This document shows, one piece after another, positions 10,263-21,212 of a DNA stretch of 64,000 nucleotides. A program made the position numbers and the translations under genes. A model generated the notes under the pieces. It saw only the letters and a list, made by a program, of their open reading frames with translations, had not been told where the DNA came from and made no database searches. Position 1 is the stretch's first letter. Each line of letters begins with the position of its first letter. This DNA comes from Tetrapyrgos nigripes (taxonomy: Eukaryota > Basidiomycota > Agaricomycetes > Agaricales > Campanellaceae), in NCBI GenBank assembly GCA_013368315.1, contig JAACJM010000184.1:62001-126000 (forward strand), given 5' to 3'.

Positions 10263-10933
10263 TGTCATGAATCCCTTCATGCCTTCGCTTCTAGACTCTG
10301 TTCTTTGTTCTCCTTTCATCATTCTTCTCCCTTCCATCATTCTTCTCCCTTCCATCATTCTTCTCCCTTCCATCATTCTTCTCCTTCCATCATTCTTCAT
10401 TCTTCTCCCTTCCATCATTCTTCTCCCTTCCATCATTCTTCTCCCTTCCATCATTCTTCTCCCTTCCATCATTCTTCTCCCTTCCATCATTCTTCTCCCT
10501 TCCATCATTCTTCTCCCTTCCATCATTCTTCTCCCTTCCATCATTCTTCGCTTCTTTGGTTATAGATCATGTTCCTTGTACCTATGGCTTCCATCTTCTT
10601 TGATGCATCATTTCTCTGTACCTGTTACACATATTGACATCACTTAGATACCTGATTATCATTCCTTGATTGTTTCCATCAGTACCTGCTGATCTAATCT
10701 TGTTCTCCTTCGCACTTTTGTATATATACTCCAGGGCTTTGTAGATAGTTCCTCAGTCTGTCCACTTCTGTCCCTCTGATCCATACTGCTCAGCATTGTC
10801 CTCAGTACTATGTAGACTCTGGCCCAGTACTGGCTTACTCATCTATACCATCTATTTGCCTTATTGCTTCGTCTTTGGTTCCTGTGTGGTGGCCTGAGAG
10901 GCATCCAGTCCCTATCTGAACCTGTTCTTGACA
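10263..10933 (+). mobile_element. Solo LTR with 5-bp target duplication
   Basis: A 671-bp LTR starting TGTCATGAATCCC and ending CTGTTCTTGACA, flanked by perfect GAAAT copies at 10258-10262 and 10934-10938. It matches the LTR at 61678-62162 over its length but is expanded by the minisatellite at about 10317-10549. Its insertion splits the last exon of the minus-strand gene. Confidence 0.9.
10317..10549 (+). repeat. 18-bp minisatellite inside the solo LTR
   Basis: About 13 tandem copies of an 18-bp unit (TTCTCCCTTCCATCATTC), one of them irregular. The related LTR at 61678 has only one complete unit at the same place, so the array grew within this copy. Open frames across it (IILLPS or MMEGRR repeats) are shadows of the 18-bp period. 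Confidence 0.9.
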
Positions 10934-11892
10934 GAAATCGCTCCTCAAACTTCGGCCAGTCCTTCATTATGTCTCGCAATGCAAATAAAACTGCCTTCCG
11001 AATTAGAGGCACTGCCGAGGCAAACCCTTCATCTGGGCAGTCGAAACCCACTACAAGCATGTTGGTCATGTCAGTGCCCTGGAAACAATCACGGAGACGT
11101 TGGGAACGACGTTGAGATTCAACAGGAGTCAGGGATTTTGAGATGATGGCTTTATCCAGGGCAGCCAGCTCGCAACAGAAGTTAAGATGAGACAACTCGT
11201 ATATAATTTCCCAGACAACGGCATCTGGAATATCCGCAGGCCAAGAAAAAGAAGAGCCTCTCTATGAGACTGTCACAGGGGGATGTTCCAGGTTCACATT
11301 GACACCAGTAGAAAGCAGACAGTTAGCGAGGAACTCATGGGCAGACACTTTTTGGGAAGCAGTTTTGCTTGCCTTTGAAGATGAAGCTGTTGAAGAGTCC
11401 TGAGCGATGAAGTCGCTGTTCAACAGTGGTCGCCATATAGAGTTGGGAATGAGGGTGGGGGAAGGTTGAGTTACTCAGAAAGAAGGATATCATGAAACTG
11501 CAGGTAGTTCCAGCAGTAAATGTGGGTTTTCTTGGTTTTGTGATGGAGATGAAGAGGATAGGATCAGGAAAAGCAAAACCCACCCTGAACCGGGTCTGGA
11601 GGGTATTCCTGGTTGACTCGTGAAAGGGCTGAAGCCCAACGAGGTGAGAATGGAGGAAACAATGGATGACTTGGGAGTAGCCACTTGTCACCTCCAGTGG
11701 GTTTGACCAGCTTCTTGGACTTTTTTGAATCTATTTCGTAATCAGTCAAAATGTATAAGGTGAAGATACAGATAGAAACCCTTACATGGTGCTGACCGAT
11801 TCTGTGCTGGCAGGGTACAGTCAGGTCCACGAAGAACTGTCATTGAAGGCGCTGCTATAGCAAGACCTGAGAGGACTCGAAAGGAGATTGAG

Positions 11893-12339
11893 TGTCATGA
11901 ATCCCTTCCTGTCTTCACTTCCAGACCCTGTATCCCATTCCTTATACTTCCTTCATTCTAGATCTCGTCTCCTGGTACCTATGACTTCTATCTTCTTTGA
12001 TACATCATTTATCTGACTGACAGATCATATCTGCTTTTATGGCACATATTGACATCACTTAGATACCTGATCATCATCCTATGATAGCTTCCCTTAGTAC
12101 CTGCTGATCTAGCTTCGCACTTTTGTATATTTACTACATGGCTTTGTAGATAGGTTCCTTAGTCTGTCCACTTCTGTCCCTCTGATCCATACTGCTCAGC
12201 ATTGTCCTCAGTACTATGTAGACTCTGGCCCAGTACTGGCTTACTCACTTATACCATCTATTTGCCTTGTTCCTTCCTCTTTGGCTCCTGTGTGGTGGCC
12301 TGAGAGGCATCCAGTCCCTATCTGAACCTGTTCTTGACA
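11893..12339 (+). mobile_element. Second solo LTR of the same family
   Basis: A 447-bp LTR, TGTCATGAATCCC to TTCTTGACA, more diverged than the first. Flanks are TTGAG (11888-11892) and TTGAA (12340-12344), a 5-bp target duplication with one change. It is inserted in the same minus-strand gene. No internal domain is left between the two LTRs. Confidence 0.8.
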
Positions 12340-13610
12340 TTGAATGTTGAAGACAGCGTTCATGTGATCCTGGATTGCATTGTACTGCTGCTGACTGTCT
12401 GGAACACCACAAAAGATGACCGGCTCAGGATATGGCGAATCCTGGCAACAAACAACCCAAGCAGAGACCAAGCTGGCTAGCTCATCTACAGAGACTGACA
12501 AAACATCCTGTACTGGATGGAGGAACCAAAACAGAAGCCCTGCACAAAACAGAAGTTCCGCATGCTGGAGGTTGGAGGTGTAGGCACCAATAACTGGTGC
12601 TGGCACTGTAGCAGAGCTTCCATCTTTCTGCCCTTCCATCTGCAGGCGGAAAACCTCACAATACTCTAGCAGGACATGGAGTTCCAGGAAGAGACACTGC
12701 ACAGAAGCAATGGTGTAACCCATCTGCTGCTGACTCATGAGCAGGGAACTGAGGCGAATGGTGCACTCATGGAGGGATTGAGAGTAATGTTGGGCTAATT
12801 CTATTTCAGTTTGATTATTGTGGCAAGTAAGAAAGTTATCATATCTAGCATGTAATTCTGTGACCAATTCCCTCAGCTCCAGAGCCCTCTCCACCTTCAG
12901 TTTCCCCAAGCCGGTCCCCACACCCCGACGCTCCTCAACAAAGAACTCTGGTTTGGGAATCCACCACATGAGATTGAACTTGTGGCCCAACAGTGGCCTG
13001 CAAAGAATGCAAGCGAGGTGGCAGACACCATTGCTGTGGTCATTGAAGATAGTCATCCTCTCCGAAACGAAAATCTCGACACATCTTCATTTCCTCAACA
13101 GGACTGACGGTGTAAATAGCCAGATTGCGGTATGGTGTGGTGAAAAAATAACGTCCCCCAGGAAGGACAGCAGCCAGAGAGGCATCATGGGGAGTAACAG
13201 GTGAAACTGTGTCTGCACAGGACATAAGTGTTAAATACAAAAAAAAAGAAAGAAAGAAAGTAAGCAACATACCCTTGGTCTGCCGATGCAAGAGGAGGTT
13301 GTGGTTCTTATCGAGTCCTTCAGCTGTAGAAAGGGGTCTTGCAGATGAACTGGCCACAGCTCTTCCTGGGTTACCGAGTAGTGTTAGTATCAACGTCAGG
13401 TAAACTGTAATTGTCACGAACCTCAGTAGTTGACTTCTGGTACTGTTGCATAGTTTAGAATAGCCTGCAATACAGTTATGTAGGACTGTATCACAGGCAA
13501 AAGAGAAGCAATATCAGTAACAAGAAAACCCCACAAAAGAGGACACAACTCACTGTAAAATAAGTGATAATCTAGACAGAGACACAGAAGGCCGTAACAC
13601 AGTACAGACA

Positions 13611-14191
13611 CTCAAAAGTGGCTGCACAAATACAACTGACCCAAAGGTACAGTTGCCAGTGACCGAAAGAATTCAAGTCACTAGTTTGTAGGGCACTATC
13701 AGTGTTGGAGGGAAGTCCTAAGGTAGGAAAACTTGAGGTGTGCTGTTGAGGAAGCTGGGTAGGCTGTCAAGGGAGCAGGGACAGGAAGGCACTGTTGAAG
13801 ATGCCATTGGGCAGTTGAGGATGCACTGATGAGGGAGAGATAAACTTTGGAAGGAAAGGTCTGGAACAGGCTTTGTCAGTGGTTCCCAAACCACCATGTG
13901 TGTGTGATGTCTCACATCACACTGACTTTTCCATCCAAGTCCAGCAACCAGCCTTGTCCCTCTGGGCTGGCTTCTGGCTCAGTGACAACCCAACAGCTTC
14001 CTTGCTCACTCTTGCTGCTCCCTCAACAGCCTACTGAACAGTAACGGCTTCCTCAACAGCATACCCTCCAGCTTCGCCTCCAGGATCCTGCCTCATAGCA
14101 CCCTGCAACCAGTGACCTGAATTCTTTTGGTCACTGGCAACTGTACCTTTGGGTCAGTTGTACTTGCACAGTTACTTTTGAGTAGCTGTGC
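13611..14191. repeat. Imperfect foldback repeat
   Basis: The arms 13611-13681 and 14110-14191 are inverted copies sharing TACAACTGACCCAAAGGTAC and the GCCAGTGAC block. The sequence between them also has weaker inverted similarity (AGCTGGGTAGGCTG versus AGCCTACTGAAC). It may be a foldback transposon remnant. Clear target duplications were not found. Confidence 0.6.
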
Positions 14192-14918
14192 TGGGTCATG
14201 GCAATACTACTGGTATATGCTTGAAGCTATGTATATGGTGCATTTTCCTTCCTTCCCTCATTTGTTGACTGTTATCTAGGTACTGACATTCCTTCTCACT
14301 GGCCTGCATCACAGGTTGTGTGGCTGTCCCAGCTGTCCCAGCTGTTTCAAGCCCATAGTCATCGCTGGACTTTACCTGTCAAGGTTGGAGCCAGTGAGCC
14401 TTTTTCCCCCTCACTGGTAATGCTCCCAAACTTATTTTTAATCAGGTGTGAACTTTTTCGCTTGCTCCTTCTCTCCTTCCTCGACAGGATGAAGTGACTG
14501 AACATGCTGTGTCACAGCAAGCCCCTGCAGCCAACCAAACCCCATGGCACATCTGAAAAGACATTAAACTATGGCATCTATAGCTAGATGTTACAGAAGC
14601 ATCCCCAAATCTGATTCTCAGATGGGAAAGGTGACGCACTTAGTGCAGCAGGTTACCCCTTAAAGGTTTCTCCTGGTGCGATGCACCAGCCTGTTGTCTT
14701 GCCCTGTCTCGTACATGTTGGCAATTCTTCTCATTCTGGGGCCGAGGCCGAGGTGCCCAGTAACATCAATGCAGACTATATGCTGTGGCCACAGGTCCGC
14801 AAACCACAAATTTAATTTAATTTTCTTTTCTTTTTCTCATTTATATTCACCTTTATTTGGTTTCTAGCGCGATTTATGGCACTCAGTATATGCTTGCCCC
14901 AACAATTTTTCTCCCTGG
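14192..14918. other. Gene-poor stretch
   Basis: No gene, element end or repeat supported. It includes pyrimidine-rich runs just before the gene that starts at 14919. Confidence 0.4.
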
Positions 14919-16125
14919 ATGCTGAATGTAGTCGCAATGGCCCTCAATCTGGTCATCACCACTTTCCCAGCCAAGCACAACCTCAAGAATCGAAACTTGC
15001 ACCCATTGCTGGATTTTTCCTGGTTGACAGTCGTTGATCATTTACCTAACTGGGACTTTGAGGAACTCTTGCCTCATCAAGATAATTTAGTAAGTCCACC
15101 TTCTTATTTTTGCCTCCTCTGTGTGCCTAACGATCTTTTATGGTTACAGGTGGATGAGCCTTTATACTGCGACCAACTCGCTAGCATCCCTAGCTCGAGT
15201 TCCCTTAAAATCAAGCTGCCTCCCTTCAAAAAGGTCAAGACCTCGATTGCAGCATCACTCGTAAGTCTCCACTGTCTTGTTTCTATGTACTTCTGCGTAC
15301 TAAATTCTCTCGTTTTTCCAGCCTAGCATTCCTACATTCTTGCGTCTGACGAGCAAGTCCATTCCCATGGCTGAAGAGTGTGTTAAGATTGACAAGAAAA
15401 AGAGCAAGGGCAAGCAAAAGTCCAAGGACCAGAATCAGGGTACGATGCGTGTCATACATCCCACTCCTTTACAGGTATGTTTTTCTCTTTTCTCTTTTTC
15501 TTTCCAAACTTTTTGCTAATGCTTATCTGCTAGCTGGAGGCTCCCAAGCCCACATATGTGTATCGGCCATTCCAGGGGGTTCGCCAGCCTCCATCTTGTC
15601 AATACTGCCTTCCTTTGTCTCCACTCCGACCTCTCTCGCCTCCTCCTCCAGCACTGCTAGTGACTGCTCCCACTGATCCTCTTTTCCTTCCAGATTCGGA
15701 TATGGAGGACATGGTAAGTCTCGCTCCTCTTCACTTTTTCCTACTTTTTAAACTCATTTGGATTCATCTAGGTGCCGTCTCCTCAGCCTCCGTCTTGTAG
15801 GCTGACTCGTTCTCCCTTGGCTACTGCCGAGGTTGAGACAAACATCATGCCTTCAGATCCATCTTCTAGCCATGGTGCCGAGGCCTCAAGCCTTTCTGCC
15901 ATTCAGGGGGCTCCAGCCTCCCAAAATTCAGGCATTCCTCTAGGCTTTGGAACTACGATGAGGTTCAGGCTTGGGCTGAAGACCAAGTTCACAATTGGAT
16001 CCGAGTAAGTTTCTGTCTTCATTTTCTCCTTTCCATTATGCTTACTGGTTTAGGTTCCTCCTTTTGTACTCGACTGGTTGAATGAGCATGCTTTCAAAAG
16101 TTATTTTAAGCTTTTGGACTTGTGA
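14919..16125 (+). pseudogene. Multi-exon unknown gene with one frameshift
   Basis: Exons at 14919-15089, 15150-15260, 15322-15474, 15534-15713, 15772-16004 and 16054-16125. The introns are 58-61 nt except the last (49 nt), with GTAAGT or GTATGT donors. The first four exons are whole numbers of codons (57, 37, 51, 60) in phase 0. The protein is basic and Pro/Ser-rich, with a lysine cluster (KIDKKKSKGKQKSK) and a proline-rich part. The fifth exon needs a one-base shift: its start follows the frame of VPSPQPPSC, its end the frame of YDEVQAWAEDQVHNWIR, which joins correctly to VPPFVLDWLNEHAFKSYF and the stop. Family unknown. The style of many phase-0 exons is shared with the genes at 16579, 42566 and 51286. 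Confidence 0.5.
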
Positions 16126-16578
16126 GTCACTCAGATGTTCATTAGGGGTTGCTCTCTCTATTCTAAGTAATGTATTTACGCCTTTGCGCTAGTGTAGAGC
16201 CCTCCTGTAGTATTTAAAGCCTGATTCTCTTCAAATATATGCTTTTCCACCTTCAACACGGCAATTTTTCTGCCTTTTGGACCCTTGCTAGGCTCTTACT
16301 GAGTACCCTTCTGTCGTATCCTTCCTCCACCTATTTGCAATACTTGTTGTCCAAATTTTTCTGATGGCATTACTACCATTTTCGGAAATCACTAGGTCGC
16401 AGCGCACCTCCTCCCCCCAACTAAAAGATTCATCATCCTGATGAAGATGTCATAGTAGGATCAAGGATGACACATAGTTTTTCTGCTCTTCAGACCACAG
16501 AGGTATAAAAAAAAACTGCAAGAAATTCGATTTTCTTTAGCATGAAGCCTCACATCGTTGTTTTTATCTCTCTCTGCT
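16126..16578. other. Intergenic, nothing recognised
   Basis: Spacer between two similarly built plus-strand genes. It may hold the promoter of the second, but no clear TATA box was found. Confidence 0.4.
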
Positions 16579-18100
16579 ATGTCTGCTGCTACTTCTACCT
16601 CTTTTCAACCCGACTCTTGGCATGCCAAGGTGCTGCTGCGATCGCCCGTATGCGCAATCCAGGTCTCCTCATTATTACTGCTCTTCAGAGCTATGGGGAC
16701 GCTGTGGTATGTATAGATTTTCCTCTGATGTTCTTTTGATAGTCCAAGCCCATAGACACTAAGGAGTTCTGCAAGTCCAAGGCTTGTGTTGCTGCCTATC
16801 TCCCCCACGCCGAGACCATCAAGGGTTACGTTGACAAAAACAAGCTTCACAGCTTGGATAAAATCACCAACTTTGTGGAGACTCTCCATAAGGCTGTTGT
16901 AGTGCTGTAACAGTTCGACTACGGCTGGCTCTGGCTTGGCTCCAAACGGCTCCTTATTTAAATGGCTCGGCTCGGCTTTTAGATCTGGCTAGTCACGACT
17001 CGCGTCGCTAAAATTCTGTGAAAACCACTTCCCTTCTAGATATGTAGATAGGAATGTAGGAATGAGACCTTAGAAGTCATATTGACACTCCAGGAGTGAA
17101 ATCGAGCTTCTAGATATGGTATGTGCACTCTGAACCAAGAGATACATCATTTTCCGTAATATTGTGCTAAAATTAGAAATTAAATTACCGTGAGAACTTA
17201 TCAAATTAAGGCACAACGACTTTTTTGAGTTACAGTCTCATGGTCTTTCTTGCTCAAAGTACACCGAACTTGCTCCAAAGACACTTGTTGATGTCAGCTA
17301 CTGAGACAGTACACTTTTGGTTAATTTATGGTGTCGCTAGAGGGCAGTCTCTCTGAGGGAATTTGACCCAGCTTTTACGACTCGAGCCAGAGTCAGTCGA
17401 GAGCCACCTGGAGCCGAGCCGGACTGTTTACAACACTAGGCTGTTGCTCGTCAGGAGGAACTGTCGAACAATAAAGGCAAACACAGGGTGCATCTAGAGT
17501 TTTTCTCTATCAACCATCTTACTTATTTTTGCTTTTCTTCCTAGCATGGCCCTTCCTCTCCAGCTATTATTGAAGATAGCAGGGAATCCGATGTTGAGGT
17601 CTTGCCTGATCTCAAAGACATTCCTGAGGACAACATTACGGTAAGTCTGCATCTTTTCCTAACCACTTATACCTCCCCGTTCTCATTCTTATTTTGTAAG
17701 ATGGGCGACGCCCATGGCCTCGGAGCATCTAGCCATGCTCCTAAGAATGTTAAGGATCTTCCAAAGATTGCCAAGGTACGTTTTCTTCCACTTATTCTAG
17801 TACTTAAAGTATTCTGACCATCCTCACTAGGTCAAAGCTTCCAGAGCAACTCCTGGTACCCCTCGTCCAATGACTCGTGCTACCACCATATTTCTCCATT
17901 ACTCCTTCATCGAGGGCATTGATACCTCATCTCGAGAATACCTCAAGGCTGACTATTACCTTCATAAGCCTGAGGCTAATTGTCAGGACGAGCTTGCCTG
18001 TACCAAGTGTAGCTGTGTGTTCACTGGTTCTGTGAACAACTTCAACCCTCCATCTACTGGGATCATTCGCATAGGTACACCGTCCACTAGGTATCAATAA
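16579..18100 (+). pseudogene. Multi-exon unknown gene with MITE in an exon
   Basis: Start ATG at 16579 (MSAATSTSFQPDSWHAK). A one-base insertion near 16,630 shifts the frame before the segment AAAIARMRNPGLLIITALQ. The donor at 16707 leads to an exon from 16743 (KPIDTKEFCKSKACVAAYLP), which is interrupted by a 539-bp MITE. The same frame resumes after the MITE (ARQEELSNNKGKHR, to 17487). Further exons: 17545-17640 (32 codons), 17701-17775 (25 codons) and 17831-18100, the last with a small Cys cluster (CTKCSCVF). Function unknown. Structure and style match its upstream neighbour, so the two could be remains of one duplicated gene type. Confidence 0.5.
16900..17438. mobile_element. hAT-type MITE with 8-bp target duplication
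   Basis: Ends TAGTGCTGTAACAG and, inverted, TAGTGTTGTAAACAG. The 8-bp duplication GGCTGTTG is perfect at 16892-16899 and 17439-17446. 539 bp, no transposase. TAGTG-type ends with 8-bp duplications are characteristic of the hAT superfamily. Both subterminal regions are rich in GGCTCGGCTC-like motifs. Confidence 0.9.
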
Positions 18101-18575
18101 ATCTTTCTTTATTGACCCTTCTGATCTCTCCAGAGCATCATCATTTGTTCCACTGCTCAAACCCAGATTCCATCATCATTGGGACTTGGATCAGAATGTT
18201 CCTGAATAGGATATAAACTGTCAGTGCTTAGTGCCACTTTTCCTGACTTTTTCCATCCTCATGGCCTGTGTCTATTGTACTCTTGGACATTGGTCCTGTT
18301 TCCTTCTCTGCCCTCACCAATGCCAAGATGTAAGGTCTACGTCCCATACCCTGGCTTTGAAAAGACATCCTACGGACTCCCTCTCGCTAACCAATGTTGG
18401 GTGGCTTCAAAATTGCATTCCATCACCTATCTGCGGTGTTCGGTAGCACCTTGCATATCTATAGCAGTCAATTGCTCCTATGGATCAAATGTTACCCACT
18501 GCGGATAGGTGTGGATTTTTGTTATCCACCCTGGTCCTACTTAATTGACTACTATTTTCATCATAATTTATCCTA
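18101..18575. other. Intergenic, nothing recognised
   Basis: Between the pseudogene above and the Ty3 element. The element's 3' LTR would be expected here on the minus strand, but no paired LTR was found. Confidence 0.4.
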
Positions 18576-19016
18576 CTAAGTGTTTTTGGCCCTAGCTCTT
18601 GTACAAGGTCTAATCGACATCGACCCTGCTTCCAGTAGCTCTTCTTCGTCATCTGATCCTCCTGCTAGGTTTTCTCCATCATTTGGTTCAACTGTTGACT
18701 CTACTATTTCTCTGTTAGAGTCATATTGAGGCACTCTTAGTGTAGGCATGTGATCAAAGAGGTAGTCTTTTCCTGGTACCCAAGACTCATCCATAGAATC
18801 ATTCTCAACCATTGCTCGAAGCTGCTCTAGCCCTAAATCAATAAGTTTATGAATATCTTCTGGAAGATCTATTGGTTCATATCTTGCTTTGTGAGGTAGA
18901 ACCCTAAAGGCAGCCACTTTCTCTCGCAGAACTGTTCTGTCCATTTCTGCTAGGATATAGGCACCTCCCTTAGTTCTTCGGATAACGATCATAGGTCCTA
19001 TGTACCTAGGATACAT
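18576..19016 (-). pseudogene. Ty3 integrase C-terminal tail
   Basis: 146 residues beginning with YIGPMIVIRRTKGGAYILAE, a GPY/F-type module that follows the integrase core in Ty3 elements, then an acidic tail ending in a basic cluster (TRARAK). It is separated from the core by a frame break between 19,016 and 19,179. Confidence 0.75.
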
Positions 19017-19178
19017 CTTCCTGTCTAAGTTCTTCTCAATTCAAGTATTACGAACTTGAACTAAAGTTCCAGGTTTAAAATCCCAATTTTTAATAACATG
19101 TCTATACTTCTTCTCAAAGCGCTTCAATTCAGCCCTCTTTTGATCATCTACTCTAGCGATCATTTCTTCTACGTGTAC

Positions 19179-19856
19179 TCAATGCTTAGCTAGTGTCTGA
19201 GCTCGATATCCCACTAGCTCTTCGGTTGATAGAACTCTATCCGGTAATTTTACTAACCAGATCAATTCTACTATGTCTAACGGCAGAATGGGTTCCACTC
19301 CCAGAGCAATAAAGTACAGTGAGCATCCTAGGCTCCTCCTAGGAGTTACTCTATCTGCCCATAGCACTGGTTTCAAGAACCAAAACCACTTAGACAAGTC
19401 ACCACCCATAGCTTTCACTAAGGCTTGTCTAATATCAAAATGCACGCATTCAATTACTCTGTTAGCTTGAGAATTATACACCGAGATAGTTATACCTCGA
19501 ATCCCGTACTTATCTTCAAGCCACTGAAGAACCACTTTCATTTGAGGGGCATTATTCATCACAACTTCTTCAGGGACTCCCCATCTGCATATTATATCTT
19601 TGAAGAACCATTCAGCAATGGCCCTAGCAGTATCATGCTCTAACACTTGTCCTTCTGACCATCTTGATAGTGCACATCTACCATGCACAATGTTCTTACA
19701 CCCGTTGCTAGCTGGTGATACTTTGAAAACATCTACGTGTACTTTCTGGAACAAGGAGGGAGTATGAGTTAGCATAGGAGGTATTTTTGGTAGTCTGAGC
19801 TGCCTAGCTTGACAAACATTGCAACTTCCAACAAACCACTGAATGTCAGTTTCCAT
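19179..19856 (-). pseudogene. Ty3 integrase catalytic core, active site altered
   Basis: 226 residues from the end of the zinc finger (CNVCQ) through the core. The first catalytic Asp is present in VHVDVF. The second position reads MNNAPQ where the family has a DNAPQ-type motif, so the Asp is replaced by Asn. A Glu is present in VIECVHFD. It would not be active as an integrase. Confidence 0.8.
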
Positions 19857-19871
19857 ATCTGGCCACCAGAA

Positions 19872-20138
19872 TCATCTAGCAATTAAACCTTCCATTGCAT
19901 ACACTCCTTTATGTCCCAAATGATCATGCACGGCATGCATCATAAACATTCTCCTTTCTTTAGGTACGTAGAGAAGATGCTGTCCTTGAACGTCGGGGTT
20001 CTTTTGGTACAATCTTCCTTCTTCGTTAACAAAGAAATGTGTAGCTCTTTTTATAACCTTTCTCTTAGCTTTTACGCTAAGTTCTTTCAACGAGGAACCT
20101 GTAGGGTCCTTTAAGTATTCAATAATTTGAGGAATCAT
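19872..20138 (-). pseudogene. Ty3 integrase zinc-binding N-terminus
   Basis: 88 residues ending in HAVHDHLGHKGVYAMEGLIAR, the His-His half of the HHCC finger (the Cys pair is in the next piece). A stop between 19,857 and 19,871 separates it from the core. Confidence 0.7.
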
Positions 20139-20606
20139 AATGTCAAACTCTTTAGCTTCTTTAGTTCAGTGAGTCTCTCTATAAGGGTGTTGTTTCGACC
20201 ATTCTGCACTATCCAATGGCGCCATGATAACATGTGCTAATTGTTGGAGAGGCAGGTTAGCGATCTCTTCCAATTCTCTCATCAATTTTACCCCAATACT
20301 TTCTGCGAACCTTGTCCTTGCTAGTGAGCAGACGTTTTGAATCTCATCCTCTACCTCTTCTTCTCCAACCGCTAAGCCCTTAAAATATGTAGCCTCCCCT
20401 ATAATCGATTAAGTGCTTAAACTCCTCAAAATCATAAGGTTCCTCAGTTTCTCCTTCTCCCATACTGAAGCATAGAGGTAGCTCATCGTCCTCTTCCTCT
20501 GTATCTTCATCTACTTTCGGAATCAGTTTCTGATCCTCCTTGCCTTCATTTGGAGCCCATCAGGATAAACCATCTGCTAGGATATGAGTTTTTCCTTTTA
20601 CATGTA

Positions 20607-21098
20607 CTAGCTCAAATTGGTATTTGTGGATTTCTTCGATCCACCTGTTACTAGTCGCATTAGGACCACTACTAGGATTATCCAACATTCCGTAATGTAG
20701 CTAGTGTCTGTGTGAACGTGGAGGTCCCTACATCCATAAGTATAGTAGAACGAGTCTTCCAGAGCTTGTTTGAGACCATAAAGTTCTCGTTTCAGCTGTG
20801 AGAATTGTTTCTCCCTCGGATTCAAAGGTATCGACCCAAAGTAAATATAATTCTTCTGCTTGGGGTCCCTCTCATTCCCTTGATATAAGTAATATCCCAC
20901 TGCTATGTACAAAGTGTCCACCAACAAGATTATGCCTTTTTCGCTAGCGTAGTTCACTGCCTTTAACGCTGGTGCACTGCATATAGTGGCTTTGACCATT
21001 TCAAAAGCATTCTCTTGTTCTGGTCCCCAATGCCAAGGTACATTCCCAGTAAGTTCATATAACAGTACGGCTATAGCACTGTAATCTTTCATGTACAT
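20607..21098 (-). pseudogene. Ty3 reverse transcriptase end and RNase H-like region
   Basis: 163 residues covering the RT connection (WGPEQENAFEMVKATICSAP) and the RNase H-like start (GIILLVDTLYIAVGYYLYQG), with YFGSIPLNPREKQFSQLKRE. The frame then degrades. The stretch 20,139-20,606 between this and the integrase keeps only scattered coding fragments. Confidence 0.75.
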
Positions 21099-21212
21099 CC
21101 TAAGAAACTCCTAAGCTCCCTAAGGTCCTTTGGCATGGGCCATGTCTTAATTACTTCCACTTTTTCTTCATCCAGTTCTCGACCTTCATAAGTACATATA
21201 TGACCAACTATC

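Larger units (their letters stand above)
10106..13417 (-). pseudogene. Unknown gene split by two solo LTRs
   Basis: Read on the minus strand. The first exons include GGRYFFTTPYRNLAIYTVSP (about 13,190-13,100), then after a one-base frameshift near 13,055 a 240-codon stretch with HLACILCRPLLGHKFNLMWW. This is interrupted by the LTR at 11893-12339. Further exons follow (ADIPDAVVWEIIYELSHLNF, preceded by an in-frame TAG near 11,270) up to the second LTR at 10263-10933. Beyond that LTR the frame continues without a change for about 50 codons to a stop at 10106-10108 (LQYFFDIFGCAAVTPLHLEL). No family recognised. The gene is dead through LTRs, a stop and a frameshift, but the last exon is remarkably clean. 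Confidence 0.5.

Noticed and set aside
10218..10544. Frame encoding MMEGRR repeats
   Set aside because: Product of the 18-bp minisatellite inside a solo LTR; no independent sign of a gene.
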